A stretch of 64,000 bases of DNA from JAOPZW01 sp963806015 (GTDB lineage: Bacteria > Actinomycetota > Thermoleophilia > Solirubrobacterales > Solirubrobacteraceae). The notes beneath the pieces are model-generated. The model was given only the letters and a program-made list of their open reading frames with translations, ran no database searches and was not told the origin of the DNA. The stretch is from positions 186,001 through 250,000 of the forward strand of contig CAWDWM010000012.1 in assembly GCA_963806015.1 (NCBI GenBank), given 5' to 3'. Position numbers and translations under genes: made by a program. This document shows positions 47,725-57,642 of the stretch, in pieces. Positions within the stretch are counted from its first letter, which is position 1; each line of letters opens with the position of its first letter.

Positions 47725-48905
47725 GCACCGGCGCTGCTGAGCTGCTCCAGGACACCGGTGGCACGATCACCGATGAGGCGGCAGGTCCGCAACAGGAGAT
47801 CGCCGCCCGATCGCCGCTCGCGCTGTTCTGGCGGCGGCTACGCGGCGACAAGGTCGCGCTCGTTGCGCTGACCTTCATCGTCCTGCTGATCATCGTCGCG
47901 ATCTTCGCCGGCCAGATCGTCTCGCTGGTCGGTGCGCATCCGCCCAATCAGCAGAACTCCAACGCGCTCGACGAGTTCGGCTCGGCGGCCGCGCCGGGCC
48001 ACGGCTACATCATGGGGACCGACGCGCTCGGGCGCGACGTCTTCAGCCGCACGCTCTACGGCGCCCGCGTCTCGCTGCTGACCGCGCTGGTCGCGACCGG
48101 CCTCATCGTCCTCATCGGCGTGACGCTCGGCATGGTCGCCGGCTACTACCGCGGCGTGGTCGACACCGTCCTGTCGCGCTCGATGGACGTCGTGCTCGCC
48201 TTCCCGGTGCTGCTGCTGGCGCTGGGCCTTGGCGCGGCCTGCTCGCTGCAGGGCTGCCTGTCCGCCAACTCCGTGGGCCGCGACCTCCTCATCGCCGGCG
48301 CCGTGGTCATGCTCATACCGATCATCTCGACCGCCATATCGCAGGCCCGCGGGCGCGCGGGCTTCAGCGCGCTCACCGGCTCGGACTGGCTCCTGCGCCT
48401 GATTCCCGGCGTGATGGTTATCGTCGCCGGCGCGATCTTCGCGTTCTTCGTGTCGGCGCAGACGACGCTGATCCAGCCCGGCCTGGCCGTCGTGATCTTC
48501 GTCATCACCCTCGCCGGCTGGCCCTACATGGCGCGCATCATCCGCGGCCAGGTCCTGTCGCTGCGCGAGAAGGAGTTCGTCGAGGCCGCCCGCTCGCTGG
48601 GCGCCTCCGACTCTCGCATCATCTTCCGCCACATCCTGCCGAACCTCGTGGCGCCGATCATCGTCTACACCACGCTTTTGATCCCGACGAACATCCTGTT
48701 CGAGGCCGCGCTCTCGTTCCTGGGTGTCGGGGTCCAGCCGCCCACGGCCAGTTGGGGAGCGATGATCGCTGACGCGATCTCGATCTTCGACACGGCCTGG
48801 TGGTACATGACGTTCCCGGGGGTCGCGCTCCTGCTGACCGTCCTCGCCTTCAATCTCATCGGCGATGGACTGCAGGACGCGCTCAACCCCCGGACGGGGC
48901 GCTGA
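47721..48905 (+). CDS. Oligopeptide/dipeptide ABC transporter permease (DppC/OppC type)
   Basis: The 394-residue permease has six predicted membrane helices and the BPD-transport EAA motif FVEAARSLGASDSRIIFRHILPNL near residues 285-305, which contacts the ATPases. The N-terminal part GTDALGRDVFSRTLYGARVSL is characteristic of OppC/DppC. The stretch with three cysteines (GAACSLQGCLS) and an extra loop between helices 3 and 4 (about 155-235) is longer than usual. It is first in the operon, ahead of the binding protein. GTG 47721 overlaps the stop of a possible leader peptide. Confidence 0.93.
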   Translation: MSTGAAELLQDTGGTITDEAAGPQQEIAARSPLALFWRRLRGDKVALVALTFIVLLIIVAIFAGQIVSLVGAHPPNQQNSNALDEFGSAAAPGHGYIMGTDALGRDVFSRTLYGARVSLLTALVATGLIVLIGVTLGMVAGYYRGVVDTVLSRSMDVVLAFPVLLLALGLGAACSLQGCLSANSVGRDLLIAGAVVMLIPIISTAISQARGRAGFSALTGSDWLLRLIPGVMVIVAGAIFAFFVSAQTTLIQPGLAVVIFVITLAGWPYMARIIRGQVLSLREKEFVEAARSLGASDSRIIFRHILPNLVAPIIVYTTLLIPTNILFEAALSFLGVGVQPPTASWGAMIADAISIFDTAWWYMTFPGVALLLTVLAFNLIGDGLQDALNPRTGR

Positions 48906-48961
48906 GGGGCGTCCGTAGGGAGAGAGCAGTGCACAGCGTTCCGCAACAAGGAGGAGTACCT

Positions 48962-50776
48962 ATGAGGAGGTCCGTTCGCTGGACCCTCTTCGCGAGTGTC
49001 TTCACGGCGCTCGCGCTGATCGTTGCCGCATGCGGCAGCAGTAACAACAGCAGTGGCGGTGGGGGCGGCAGCAAGACCGCCACCGTTCAAGGCAAGGTCG
49101 CCGGCGGCAAGCCCGGTGGCACGTTGACGTATCTCGCCTCGGGCGACGTCGACTATCTCGACTCCGGCCAGACGTACTACACGTTCGGCTACATGGTCCT
49201 GTACGCGACCAACCGCACCCTGTACTCGTTCAAGCCCGAGGACTCGATCCACCCGGTGCCGGACCTCGCCACGGGGCCGCCGGAGATCTCGTCGGACAAC
49301 AAGACGATCACGGTCCACATCAAGAAGGGCGTCAAGTACGCGCCGCCGGTCAACCGCGAGGTCAAGGCGCAGGACATCAAGTACGCCTTCGAGCGCGCGT
49401 TCTCCAAGGAGGTCCCCAGCGGCTACGCGGGCGCCTACTTCAGCTCGATCGTGGGCACGCCGGACCCGGCGAACAGCGGCGACATCAAGCCGATCTCGGG
49501 CATCGAGACGCCGGACGACAACACGATCGTCTTCAAGCTGAAGACGGCCGAGGCGCCGCTCGTCTCGCAGGCGCTGGTGATGCCGATCACCGTGCCCGTG
49601 CCGGAGGAGTACGCCAAGAAGTGGGACGCGAGCACGCCGTCGAAGTTCGACCAGTACCAGTCCTTCACGGGCCCGTACATGGTCAAGAACGACGCGACGA
49701 CGGGCAAGGTCACCGGGCGCGTGCCCGGCAAGTCGATCGACATCGTGCGCAACCCCAACTGGGACAAGTCGACCGACTACCGCCCCGCCTATCTCAACGA
49801 GATCAAGATCGAGGAGGGCAATGACGACCTCGCAACGGCCTCGCGCCGTGCGCTGAACGGCTCGGACACGGTGTGCTGCGACGCCGGCTCGCCGCCGGCG
49901 CAGGTGCTGAAGCAGGCCCTGGCGCGCCAGAAGGACCAGGTCATCTTCGTCCCGTCGGGCGGCACGCGCTACATCGCCATGAACACGACGATCAAGCCGT
50001 TCGACAACCTCAACATCCGCAAGGCGATCATCGCGTCGTCCAACCGCAACGCCCTGCGGCTGACGCGCGGCGGCGCGGTGCTCGGCGACATCGCCAACGG
50101 CTGGATCCCGCCCGGAATCCCGGGCTTCGACGAGGCCGGCGGTCTGAAGCAGAACACCGACCTGGACTACCTGGCCCACCCGGAGGGTGACCCGGCGGTG
50201 GCCAAGAAGTACATGCTGGCGGCCAAGAAGGAGGACTCGAGCCTCCCGATCGACGCCAACGGCAAGTGGACCGGTGGGGACAAGATCCTCACCATCGCCA
50301 CCAACGCCGATCCGGGCAAGAAGACCGCCGAGGTCTTCCAGGGACAGATGCAGCAGCTGGGCTTCAAGCTCAACTTCCGCATCGTCCCGCAGGACACCCT
50401 GTACACGAAGTTCCTCGCCGTGCCGAAGCAGAAGGTCGCTCTCGGCCCGAACGTGGGTTGGTTCAAGGACTTCGCCGACCCGCAGTCGATGCTGGACGCG
50501 ACGTTCAACGGCAAGAACATCCTGCAGCAGGGCAACGTGAACTGGCCGCAGCTCAACGTCCCCGCGATCAACGACGCGATGAAGCAGGCGTCGACGGTCC
50601 CGGTGGGTCCCGACCGCAACAAGGCCTGGGCCAACATCAACCACCAGATCGCCGAGCAGGCACCGGCGATCCCGTGGATCTGGGACAAGACGGCTTCGGT
50701 CGGCTCGAAGGACGTCAACCAGGTGGTCAACGGCTACGACACCGCCCACGACCTCAACTTCACGTCGCTGAAGTAG
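48962..50776 (+). CDS. Oligopeptide ABC transporter substrate-binding lipoprotein
   Basis: The 604-residue SBP has a lipoprotein signal (LIVAACGSS, Cys about 24), a Ser/Gly-rich spacer and the SBP family 5 fold: GGTLTYLASGDVDYLDSGQTYY, VKAQDIKYAFERAFSKEVP, FTGPYMVKND and LNIRKAIIASSNRNAL. Two cysteines in SDTVCCDAG are unusual. It captures peptides or other ligands outside the membrane and passes them to the permeases. AAGGAGG lies 8 bases before ATG 48962. A strong hairpin after the stop may reduce read-through so that SBP is made in excess. Confidence 0.95.
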   Translation: MRRSVRWTLFASVFTALALIVAACGSSNNSSGGGGGSKTATVQGKVAGGKPGGTLTYLASGDVDYLDSGQTYYTFGYMVLYATNRTLYSFKPEDSIHPVPDLATGPPEISSDNKTITVHIKKGVKYAPPVNREVKAQDIKYAFERAFSKEVPSGYAGAYFSSIVGTPDPANSGDIKPISGIETPDDNTIVFKLKTAEAPLVSQALVMPITVPVPEEYAKKWDASTPSKFDQYQSFTGPYMVKNDATTGKVTGRVPGKSIDIVRNPNWDKSTDYRPAYLNEIKIEEGNDDLATASRRALNGSDTVCCDAGSPPAQVLKQALARQKDQVIFVPSGGTRYIAMNTTIKPFDNLNIRKAIIASSNRNALRLTRGGAVLGDIANGWIPPGIPGFDEAGGLKQNTDLDYLAHPEGDPAVAKKYMLAAKKEDSSLPIDANGKWTGGDKILTIATNADPGKKTAEVFQGQMQQLGFKLNFRIVPQDTLYTKFLAVPKQKVALGPNVGWFKDFADPQSMLDATFNGKNILQQGNVNWPQLNVPAINDAMKQASTVPVGPDRNKAWANINHQIAEQAPAIPWIWDKTASVGSKDVNQVVNGYDTAHDLNFTSLK

Positions 50777-50812
50777 GAGGCCTGAAGGTCCACCCGAACC
50801 ACACCTGAGCAC

Positions 50813-50851
50813 GCGGTGCCCCGCAGGGCCTCACGGCCGGCGGGGCACCGC
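50813..50851 (+). terminator. Long hairpin between the binding-protein gene and dppB
   Basis: GCGGTGCCCCGC/GCGGGGCACCGC forms a 12-bp stem, with an inner GGCC-TCAC-GGCC stem in the loop. There is no T-run after it, so it could protect the 3' end of the binding-protein mRNA or partly terminate it; the same operon continues 33 bases later. Confidence 0.5.
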
Positions 50852-50883
50852 CTCAGGTCCCACGCCGAGCCCGCTCAAACCCC

Positions 50884-51852
50884 ATGATCCCCTTCATCAT
50901 CCGCCGGCTGCTCTGGATGGTCGTGCTGCTCTTCGTGATCAGCCTGCTGACCTTCGTGATCTTCTACACGCTGCCCGCGGCCGATCCCGCGGCGCTGCGC
51001 GCGGGGCGACAGCCCTCGCCGGAGCTGCTGGCCTCGATCCGCCACACGCTCGGGCTCGACAGGCCCTGGTACATCCAGTACCTGAAGTACCTCGACCGGC
51101 TGGTCTTCCATTTCGACTTCGGCTACAGCTTCCAGAACAACGTCTCGGTCAAGTCGCAGATCTTCGACCGGCTCCCGGCGACCGCCGCGCTCGCGGCCGG
51201 AGGCGCCGTCGTGTGGCTGCTGGTCGGCATCCCGGTCGGCATCATCTCGGCCATCAAGCGCGGCACGTGGATGGACCGCGCGGCCATGGGCACCGCGCTC
51301 GTCGCGATCTCGGCCCCGGTCTACTGGCTGGGCCTCGTGTCGCTGTATCTCTTCTCCAAGGACCTCGGCAAGTTCCCGCTGTTCGAGGGCCAGGGCGCGT
51401 ATCCGCAGACCGGCAACATCTTCACCAACCCCGGCGAGGTCATCCCCGCGCTGATCATGCCGTGGTGCGTCCTCGCCGCCTCGTTCGCCGCGGTCTACGC
51501 GCGCTTCCTGCGCGGCAACCTGCTCGAGACCATGTCCGAGGACTACATCCGCACCGCGCGGGCGAAGGGCCTGCGCGAGCGCACCGTGGTGTTCAAGCAC
51601 GGCGTGCGCTCGGCCATCACCCCGATCGTGACGATCCTCGGCCTCGACCTTGGCATCCTGCTGGGCGGAGCGATCCTCACCGAGACCGTGTTCAACATCC
51701 CCGGCATCGGGCGCCTGGCCTACGACGCCATTCAGAAGACCGACCTGCCGACCGTGCAGGGCACGGTGCTGATGGGCGCGTTCTTCATCATCTTCCTGAA
51801 CCTGATCGTGGACATCGTCTATGCCTTCCTCGACCCGCGCGTGAGGTACTAA
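50884..51852 (+). CDS. Oligopeptide/dipeptide ABC transporter permease (DppB type)
   Basis: The 322-residue permease begins MIPFIIRRLLWMVVLLFVISLLTFVIF, the signature DppB/OppB start, and has six membrane helices. The EAA loop is DYIRTARAKGLRERTVVFKHGVRSAITPI near 220-248, followed by GGAILTETVFNIPGIGRLAYDAIQ. It pairs with the DppC-type permease encoded 2 kb upstream to form the channel. There is no clear Shine-Dalgarno sequence; the TTG start of the ATPase gene follows its stop by 5 bases. Confidence 0.95.
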   Translation: MIPFIIRRLLWMVVLLFVISLLTFVIFYTLPAADPAALRAGRQPSPELLASIRHTLGLDRPWYIQYLKYLDRLVFHFDFGYSFQNNVSVKSQIFDRLPATAALAAGGAVVWLLVGIPVGIISAIKRGTWMDRAAMGTALVAISAPVYWLGLVSLYLFSKDLGKFPLFEGQGAYPQTGNIFTNPGEVIPALIMPWCVLAASFAAVYARFLRGNLLETMSEDYIRTARAKGLRERTVVFKHGVRSAITPIVTILGLDLGILLGGAILTETVFNIPGIGRLAYDAIQKTDLPTVQGTVLMGAFFIIFLNLIVDIVYAFLDPRVRY

Positions 51853-51857
51853 CCAAC

Positions 51858-53029
<1,172 letters not shown>

Positions 53030-53033
<4 letters not shown>

Positions 53034-54067
53034 CGACGAATGGGGCCGACAAGCTCATCGAGGTCCACGACCTCGAGATGCACTTCCCGTTGCGCCAGGG
53101 GATCATCCTGCAGAAGCAGGTCGGCGCCGTGCGGGCCGTCGACGGCATCACCTTCGACGTCTACGAGGGCGAGACGCTGGGGCTCGTGGGTGAGTCGGGC
53201 TGCGGCAAGTCGACGACCGCGCGATTGCTCACACGGCTGCTCGAGCCCACCGGCGGCGAGATCATCTACAAGGGCAACGACATCACGCACTCGCCGCGCG
53301 CCGTGCTCAAGCCGCTGCGGCGCGACATGCAGATGATCTTCCAGGATCCCTACTCCTCGCTGAACCCGCGCAAGACCGTGGGCTCGATCATCAGCGAGCC
53401 GTTCATCATCCACCGCCTCGAGCGCGACGAGGCCAAGCGCAAGAAGCTCGTGCAGGAGCTGATGGACCGCGTGGGGCTCAACCCCGAGCACTACAACCGC
53501 TTCCCGCACGAGTTCTCCGGCGGCCAGCGCCAGCGCATCGGCGTCGCGCGCGCCATCGCGCTGAAGCCCAAGCTCGTGGTGGCCGACGAGCCCGTCTCGG
53601 CCCTCGACGTCTCCATCCAGGCGCAGATCATCAACCTGCTCTCAGAGCTCCAGCGCGAGCTGGGCCTGACGATCATCTTCATCGCCCACGACCTCTCGGT
53701 CGTGCGCCACGTCTGCGACCGCGTCGCGGTGATGTACCTGGGCAAGATCGTGGAGATGGCCGAAGCCGATCAGCTCTTCGACCACCCGCGCCATCCGTAC
53801 ACCGGGGCGCTGCTGTCGGCGGTACCGGTCCCCGATCCGCGCATGGCGCGCGAGAAGCAGCGCCAGGTGCTGGGCGGCGACGTCCCGTCGCCCACCAACC
53901 CGCCCGCGGCGTGCCGCTTCCACACGCGCTGCCCGAAGGCGCGCGACGGCGTGTGCAACGTCGACGAGCCGCAGCTGGAGGTCAAGGAGGGCGGCAACAT
54001 CGCCGCCTGCCACTTCCCGCTGACCGGCGAGGAGATCGCCAAGCGGGTCCCGACCGCCGCGGCGTGA
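53030..54067 (+). CDS. Oligopeptide ABC transporter ATPase (DppF type)
   Basis: The 345-residue ATPase has Walker A GLVGESGCGKSTTARLL, Q-loop MIFQDPYSSLNPRKTVGSI, signature HEFSGGQRQRIGVARAIAL, Walker B LVVADEPVSALDVSIQAQI and an H-loop IAHDLSVVRHVCD. The C-terminal domain has CRFHTRCPKARDGVCNVDEPQ...IAACHF, the four-cysteine pattern of this family. It works as a heterodimer with the DppD-type subunit. ATGA overlap with dppD and GTGA overlap with the following editing-enzyme gene suggest one translation unit. Confidence 0.95.
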
Positions 54068-54471
54068 GCTTCGAAGGCGTCCGCGAGTTCCCGCAGGGCA
54101 CGCGCACGGCGGCCGACGCCGCGGCCGCGATCGGCTGCGAGGTGGGGGCGATCTGCAAGTCGCTGGTCTTCCGCGTCGCCGACGCGCCGCTGCTGATCAT
54201 CGCCTCGGGCGCCAACCGCGTCGACGAGGCACGCTTCGCCGCCGCCAAGGCCGATGCGGCCTTCGTGCGCGAGCACACCGGCTTCGCCATCGGCGGCGTG
54301 CCGCCCTACGGCCATACTCGCCCGATCGAGACGATCGTCGACGAGGATCTGCTGGCCTACGAGACGGTGTGGGCCGCGGCGGGGACGCCGTCGTCGGTGT
54401 TCCCGATCGCCCCGGCCGAGCTCGTGGCGCGCACCGGCGGGCGCGTGGCGCCGGTCAGTCCAGGAAGCTGA
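54064..54471 (+). CDS. YbaK/ProX-like aminoacyl-tRNA deacylase
   Basis: The 135-residue protein belongs to the YbaK/ProX editing family, which hydrolyses mischarged tRNAs such as Cys- or Ala-tRNAPro. It has the conserved Lys in GAICKSLVFRVADAPLLIIASGANRVDEAR, a later GVPPYGHTRPIETIVDEDLL and the final G-T-P-S-S-V-F-P segment. GTG 54064 overlaps the dppF stop. Its 17-base convergent overlap with the nitroreductase gene leaves no room for a terminator. Which tRNA it edits cannot be told. Confidence 0.9.
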   Translation: MSFEGVREFPQGTRTAADAAAAIGCEVGAICKSLVFRVADAPLLIIASGANRVDEARFAAAKADAAFVREHTGFAIGGVPPYGHTRPIETIVDEDLLAYETVWAAAGTPSSVFPIAPAELVARTGGRVAPVSPGS

Positions 54472-54964
54472 CCACGTCGCGCGCCGGCGCGCGGTCGGGC
54501 GGGCGCTGCTCCTGGCGCGCCGGGCCCAGGTGCAGCAGCCCGATGGCGTGCTCGTCGGGGCCGATGCCCAGGGCCGCGCGGCCTTCGTCGGAGCGCAGGA
54601 CCGCGGGCGTGCGCCAGTAGCCCGCCAGCCCTCGCCCGTGGGCGGCGAGCAGGACGATGTAGGCGGCGCAGGCCGCGGCGCACAGGTCCTCCTCGTCGGC
54701 CACCGGATCGCCGGTCTGCACCACCGATACGGCGACGAGCGTCGGCGCGCGATCGAGCTTGCCCGCGCCGTCCGGTCCGGCGGCCCGCTTGAGCCGCCGC
54801 AGCGCTCCGGGTCCCAGGACGCGGAAGCGCCAGGGGTTGGTCAGGTGGTGGTTGGGCGCCCAGCGGCCGAGCTCCAGCAGCTCGGCCAGGGTGTCGGGAT
54901 CGACCGGCTCGCTGCCGTACGCCTTGTGGGTGCGGCGCGTGCGGATCGCGTCCTCGAGCTCCAC
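54455..54964 (-). CDS. Nitroreductase-family FMN oxidoreductase
   Basis: The 169-residue protein has the nitroreductase fold: the FMN-binding start EDAIRTRRTHKAYGSEPV, the segment GRWAPNHHLTNPWRFRVLG and the late LGIGPDEHAIGLLHLG. It is compact, close to the YdjA type, whose members reduce nitro groups, quinones or enones with NAD(P)H. Start ATG 54964 immediately follows the stop of the upstream gene. The physiological substrate is unknown. Confidence 0.88.
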   Translation of the reverse strand: MELEDAIRTRRTHKAYGSEPVDPDTLAELLELGRWAPNHHLTNPWRFRVLGPGALRRLKRAAGPDGAGKLDRAPTLVAVSVVQTGDPVADEEDLCAAACAAYIVLLAAHGRGLAGYWRTPAVLRSDEGRAALGIGPDEHAIGLLHLGPARQEQRPPDRAPARDVVSFLD

Positions 54965-55600
54965 CTAGGCGTCCTCGTCCTCGTCCTCGTCTTCGGCGTA
55001 GAGCGACTCGTGTGCGAGCTCCCCGCCGCGGCGGTCGTAGACCTTCACGTCGAGCGTGTCGCCGCGGTAGTCGTCGGGCGCGAGCAGCGTGAAGCGGCCC
55101 TCGATCAGCACGCACTGGTCGACGGGGAGATCGGCCAGCTCGCCGGTCACCACCGCGCCGCCGTCGACGAGCGGGCGCCCCCACACGAGCGTCATCGCGG
55201 CGGCCTTGCCCTGCTCGCCGCGCCAGGTGCCGACGACCTCGTCGCACAGGTCGATCTGCCAGTCGGGGTTGGCCTCCGCGGTCTCGGCCGTGTAGTCGGC
55301 GACCGCATGGAACTCGCTGGGCTCCTCGCCGTCGCCGCCGGGCGCGAAGCTGACGTAGCCGTAGAGCTCGTAGCCGTTGGCCGTCCGCGCCGTCGCGGGG
55401 ACGAACGTCCGCCCGTGCCAGGTGCGATCCGGGTACCAGGTCACCTCGTCGGGCTCGCCGAGGTCGTCGCCCGCGCTGTCGATGCGCAGGCACGCGCTCA
55501 GGAACTCCTGGGTGAGCGTCTGCGACCAGCGGCCGTAGGGCAGCAGATCCTGCGGCGGCTCGGCGGCGAAGCGGGGGACGAAGCGATCTTCCGGTGGCAT
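54965..55600 (-). CDS. Protein of unknown function with acidic C-terminus
   Basis: The 211-residue soluble protein is rich in Asp, Glu and aromatic residues (WYPDRTWHGRTFVPATA, GYELYGYVSFAP) and predicted to be mostly beta-strand, perhaps a lipocalin-like or immunoglobulin-like fold. It ends in DEDEDEDA. The 13-base gap from the tRNA-deacylase gene and contact with the nitroreductase start indicate co-transcription. The ATG at 55600 is preferred to a TTG at 55621. No family is recognised. Confidence 0.7.
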   Translation of the reverse strand: MPPEDRFVPRFAAEPPQDLLPYGRWSQTLTQEFLSACLRIDSAGDDLGEPDEVTWYPDRTWHGRTFVPATARTANGYELYGYVSFAPGGDGEEPSEFHAVADYTAETAEANPDWQIDLCDEVVGTWRGEQGKAAAMTLVWGRPLVDGGAVVTGELADLPVDQCVLIEGRFTLLAPDDYRGDTLDVKVYDRRGGELAHESLYAEDEDEDEDA

Positions 55601-55613
55601 GGGGGGCGGAAGG

Positions 55614-56033
55614 CTACGCAAGCTCGAGCAGGAGCGTCACCGGGCCGTCGTTGACGAGCTCGACCTCCATCATCGCGCCGAACACGCCACGGGCCGCGCC
55701 GAGGCGGTCGGCGAAGCGCTCGTAGAGCGGTTCGGCCTGCTCGGGCCGCGCCGCGGCGACGTAGGAAGGGCGGTTGCCCTTGCGCGTGTCGCCGTAGAGG
55801 GTGAACTGGCTGACGACGAGGACCGCGCGGTCGCCCAGGGCCTCGTTCATGCGCCCCTCGGCGTCGGCGAAGATCCGCAGCGCCCGGACCTTGTCGGCCA
55901 GGCGGTCGCACACCGCCGCGTCGTCGTCGTGGGCGATCCCCAGCAGCACGAGTATCCCGGCGCCGATGGCGCCGACGGTCTCGCCGTCGACGCGCACGGC
56001 TGCGCGGCTGACGCGCTGCACGAGCGCGCGCAC
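55614..56033 (-). CDS. dtd: D-aminoacyl-tRNA deacylase
   Basis: The 139-residue enzyme removes D-amino acids from mischarged tRNA. It begins RALVQRVSRAAVRVDGETVGAIG, and has the active-site motifs SQFTLYGDTRKGNRPSY and, near the C-terminus, VNDGPVTLLLE, which form the cross-subunit Gly-cisPro pocket. GTG 56033 starts the protein. It lies 1.1 kb from the YbaK-like editing gene. It is the first gene of the dtd-hypothetical-nitroreductase row. Confidence 0.95.
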   Translation of the reverse strand: MRALVQRVSRAAVRVDGETVGAIGAGILVLLGIAHDDDAAVCDRLADKVRALRIFADAEGRMNEALGDRAVLVVSQFTLYGDTRKGNRPSYVAAARPEQAEPLYERFADRLGAARGVFGAMMEVELVNDGPVTLLLELA

Positions 56034-56113
56034 TAGGGGTGCCGACGGCGGCCCGTCGGCCGCCCGTGCGCGAAGAACGTAATAGGCCGCCGGAGGTGGG
56101 CCCCCGACATGGC

Positions 56114-57100
56114 TTACACCTCGCGCAGCTCGGCGGCGGCCTGCTCGGGCGCGACGATGTTCAGGTGCACGCCGGTGCCGAGCTCGAGGCCGGCCATGTG
56201 CGTCAGGCGCGGCACGACGTCGATGCGCCAGCAGAAGTGATCGGCGCCGAGCGGCGCCGTGCGCACCCACAGGTTCAGCGGCGGGACGTTGCCGAGCTTG
56301 CGGCCCAGTCGGCGCAGGCCGTCGTGCAGCAGCGCGGCGCCGGTGGGGCCATCGTCCTCGAAGCGCGCGCGCGGCACGCGCGGGGCGAGCATGAGCTGGA
56401 AGGGGAGCTGCGCGCCGTAGGGGGCCATGAGCACCGCCTCGTCGTCGATGGCGACGATCCGCTCGCGCAGCTTGACCTCCTCCTGGACGAGGTCCTGCAG
56501 CAGGTTCCCGCCCATCGTGCGCTGGGCGTAGGCGCCGAAGCGCTCACGCTCGCGGGCCACGACGGCGGGGACGAAGTCCAGCGCGTAGATCTGCGCGTGC
56601 GTGTGCGGCAGCGAGGCGCCGGCCTCGCGGCGCTCGTTGACGATGACGTGCACGTAGGCGGCGCCGTTCTCGGCGTGCGCGCGCATCCTCTGGCGCCACA
56701 CGTCGAGCGCGTCGCACACCTGGCCGACCTCGAGGTGGGCGAGCGAGGTAACGGGGTCCGGGGCGTTGATGACGACCTCGTGCGCGCCCCGGGCCGGCGC
56801 GACGGCGAACAGGTCGGGCTTGGCGAAGGGCTCCGGCGGCGGGCTGCCCGGGTCGAGCGCCGGATACAGGTTGGGCACGACGCGCACGCGCCAGCCCGGG
56901 GTGTCCGGAGCACTGCCGTTGGCGCGCAGCGCATAGGTCTCCGGCGGCGTGCGGTCCTCGTGACCCTCGAGGAAGGGATCCTTCTCGGTGTCGATCGGGT
57001 CGGGCGCCGTGGCGGACAGGCCGCCGCCCGGCCGCGCGGCGCGGTCGGAGGCGACGATCGTCCGGTGGCCGGAGAGCGGATCGATGCGGACTTCGGGCAT
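56114..57100 (-). CDS. galT: Galactose-1-phosphate uridylyltransferase (HIT-superfamily)
   Basis: The 328-residue protein begins VRIDPLSGHRTIVASDRAARPGG, typical of GalT-like proteins, and has RVRVVPNLYPALD, the HIT-like active site GASLPHTHAQIYAL with the nucleophilic His, and HFCWRIDVVPRLTHMAGLELGTGVHLN at the end. The zinc-binding cysteines found in many GalT enzymes are missing, as in several actinobacterial members, so it might act on another hexose phosphate. A TACCCT box ends 9 bases before the ATG. No other Leloir genes are in the window. Confidence 0.85.
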   Translation of the reverse strand: MPEVRIDPLSGHRTIVASDRAARPGGGLSATAPDPIDTEKDPFLEGHEDRTPPETYALRANGSAPDTPGWRVRVVPNLYPALDPGSPPPEPFAKPDLFAVAPARGAHEVVINAPDPVTSLAHLEVGQVCDALDVWRQRMRAHAENGAAYVHVIVNERREAGASLPHTHAQIYALDFVPAVVARERERFGAYAQRTMGGNLLQDLVQEEVKLRERIVAIDDEAVLMAPYGAQLPFQLMLAPRVPRARFEDDGPTGAALLHDGLRRLGRKLGNVPPLNLWVRTAPLGADHFCWRIDVVPRLTHMAGLELGTGVHLNIVAPEQAAAELREV

Positions 57101-57109
57101 GGCCCCGGC

Positions 57110-57115
57110 AGGGTA
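57110..57115 (-). promoter_or_regulatory. -10 box TACCCT for galT
   Basis: TACCCT on the minus strand ends 9 bases before the galT ATG and lies immediately beside a 55-base hairpin at 57125-57179. A protein binding that inverted repeat would occupy the -35 region. Confidence 0.4.
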
Positions 57116-57124
57116 GATGCCCGA

Positions 57125-57179
57125 GCGTCGAACGTCGGTCCTACCCCCTCCAGAGGGGGGGAAGACCGACGTTCGGCGC
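57125..57179. repeat. 55-base inverted repeat upstream of galT
   Basis: The arms GCGTCGAACGTCGGTC and GACCGACGTTCGGCGC form 16 pairs (one G-T); the inside holds a second stem CCCCCTC/GAGGGGG. It is 34 bases past the stop of the GNAT gene and just upstream of the galT -10 box. It may be the terminator of the TlpA-GNAT unit, an operator for galT, or both. There is no T-run. Confidence 0.6.
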
Positions 57180-57213
57180 CAAGCGCGACCCGGACGACCG
57201 ACCTCAGCCGCCC

Positions 57214-57642
57214 CTACTCCAGCGCCTTGGCCATCATCACGTGCTCGATCCCCGCGTCGAGGAACACGTCGCCGTACGGGGCGTAGCCGGCGCGCTCGTA
57301 GAGCGCCTGGGCGGAGAGCTGGGCGGCGAGCGCGATGCGCCGCGCGTGCAGCTCGCGCGCCCGGACGTCGGCCTCGATCAGCAGCTCGGCGGCCAGGCCG
57401 CGGCCACGGTGGCTGGGCGCCACGGCCATGCGCCCGAGCTTGACCTCGGCTCCGTGGGCCAGCAGGCGGCAGGTGCCGACGACCTCGCCGTCCTCGACGA
57501 CGACGAGGTGCCGCGCGTGGTCATCGCGCCCGTCGAGCTCCTCCTCGAGGCTGACGCCCTGCTCGACGCAGAAGACGTCGTAGCGCAGCGCCAGCGCGGC
57601 GTCGACCTCGGCCCGGTCTCGCGCCGGCCGGACCTCGGTCAC
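57214..57642 (-). CDS. GNAT-family N-acetyltransferase (ElaA-like)
   Basis: The 142-residue enzyme has LRYDVFCVEQGVSLEEELDGRDDHARHLVV, as in ElaA-like GNATs, and the acetyl-CoA motif LGRMAVAPSHRGRGLAAELL near 85-105. The substrate is unknown. GTG 57642 overlaps the TlpA-like gene stop as GTGA. A long hairpin follows the stop. Confidence 0.87.
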   Translation of the reverse strand: MTEVRPARDRAEVDAALALRYDVFCVEQGVSLEEELDGRDDHARHLVVVEDGEVVGTCRLLAHGAEVKLGRMAVAPSHRGRGLAAELLIEADVRARELHARRIALAAQLSAQALYERAGYAPYGDVFLDAGIEHVMMAKALE

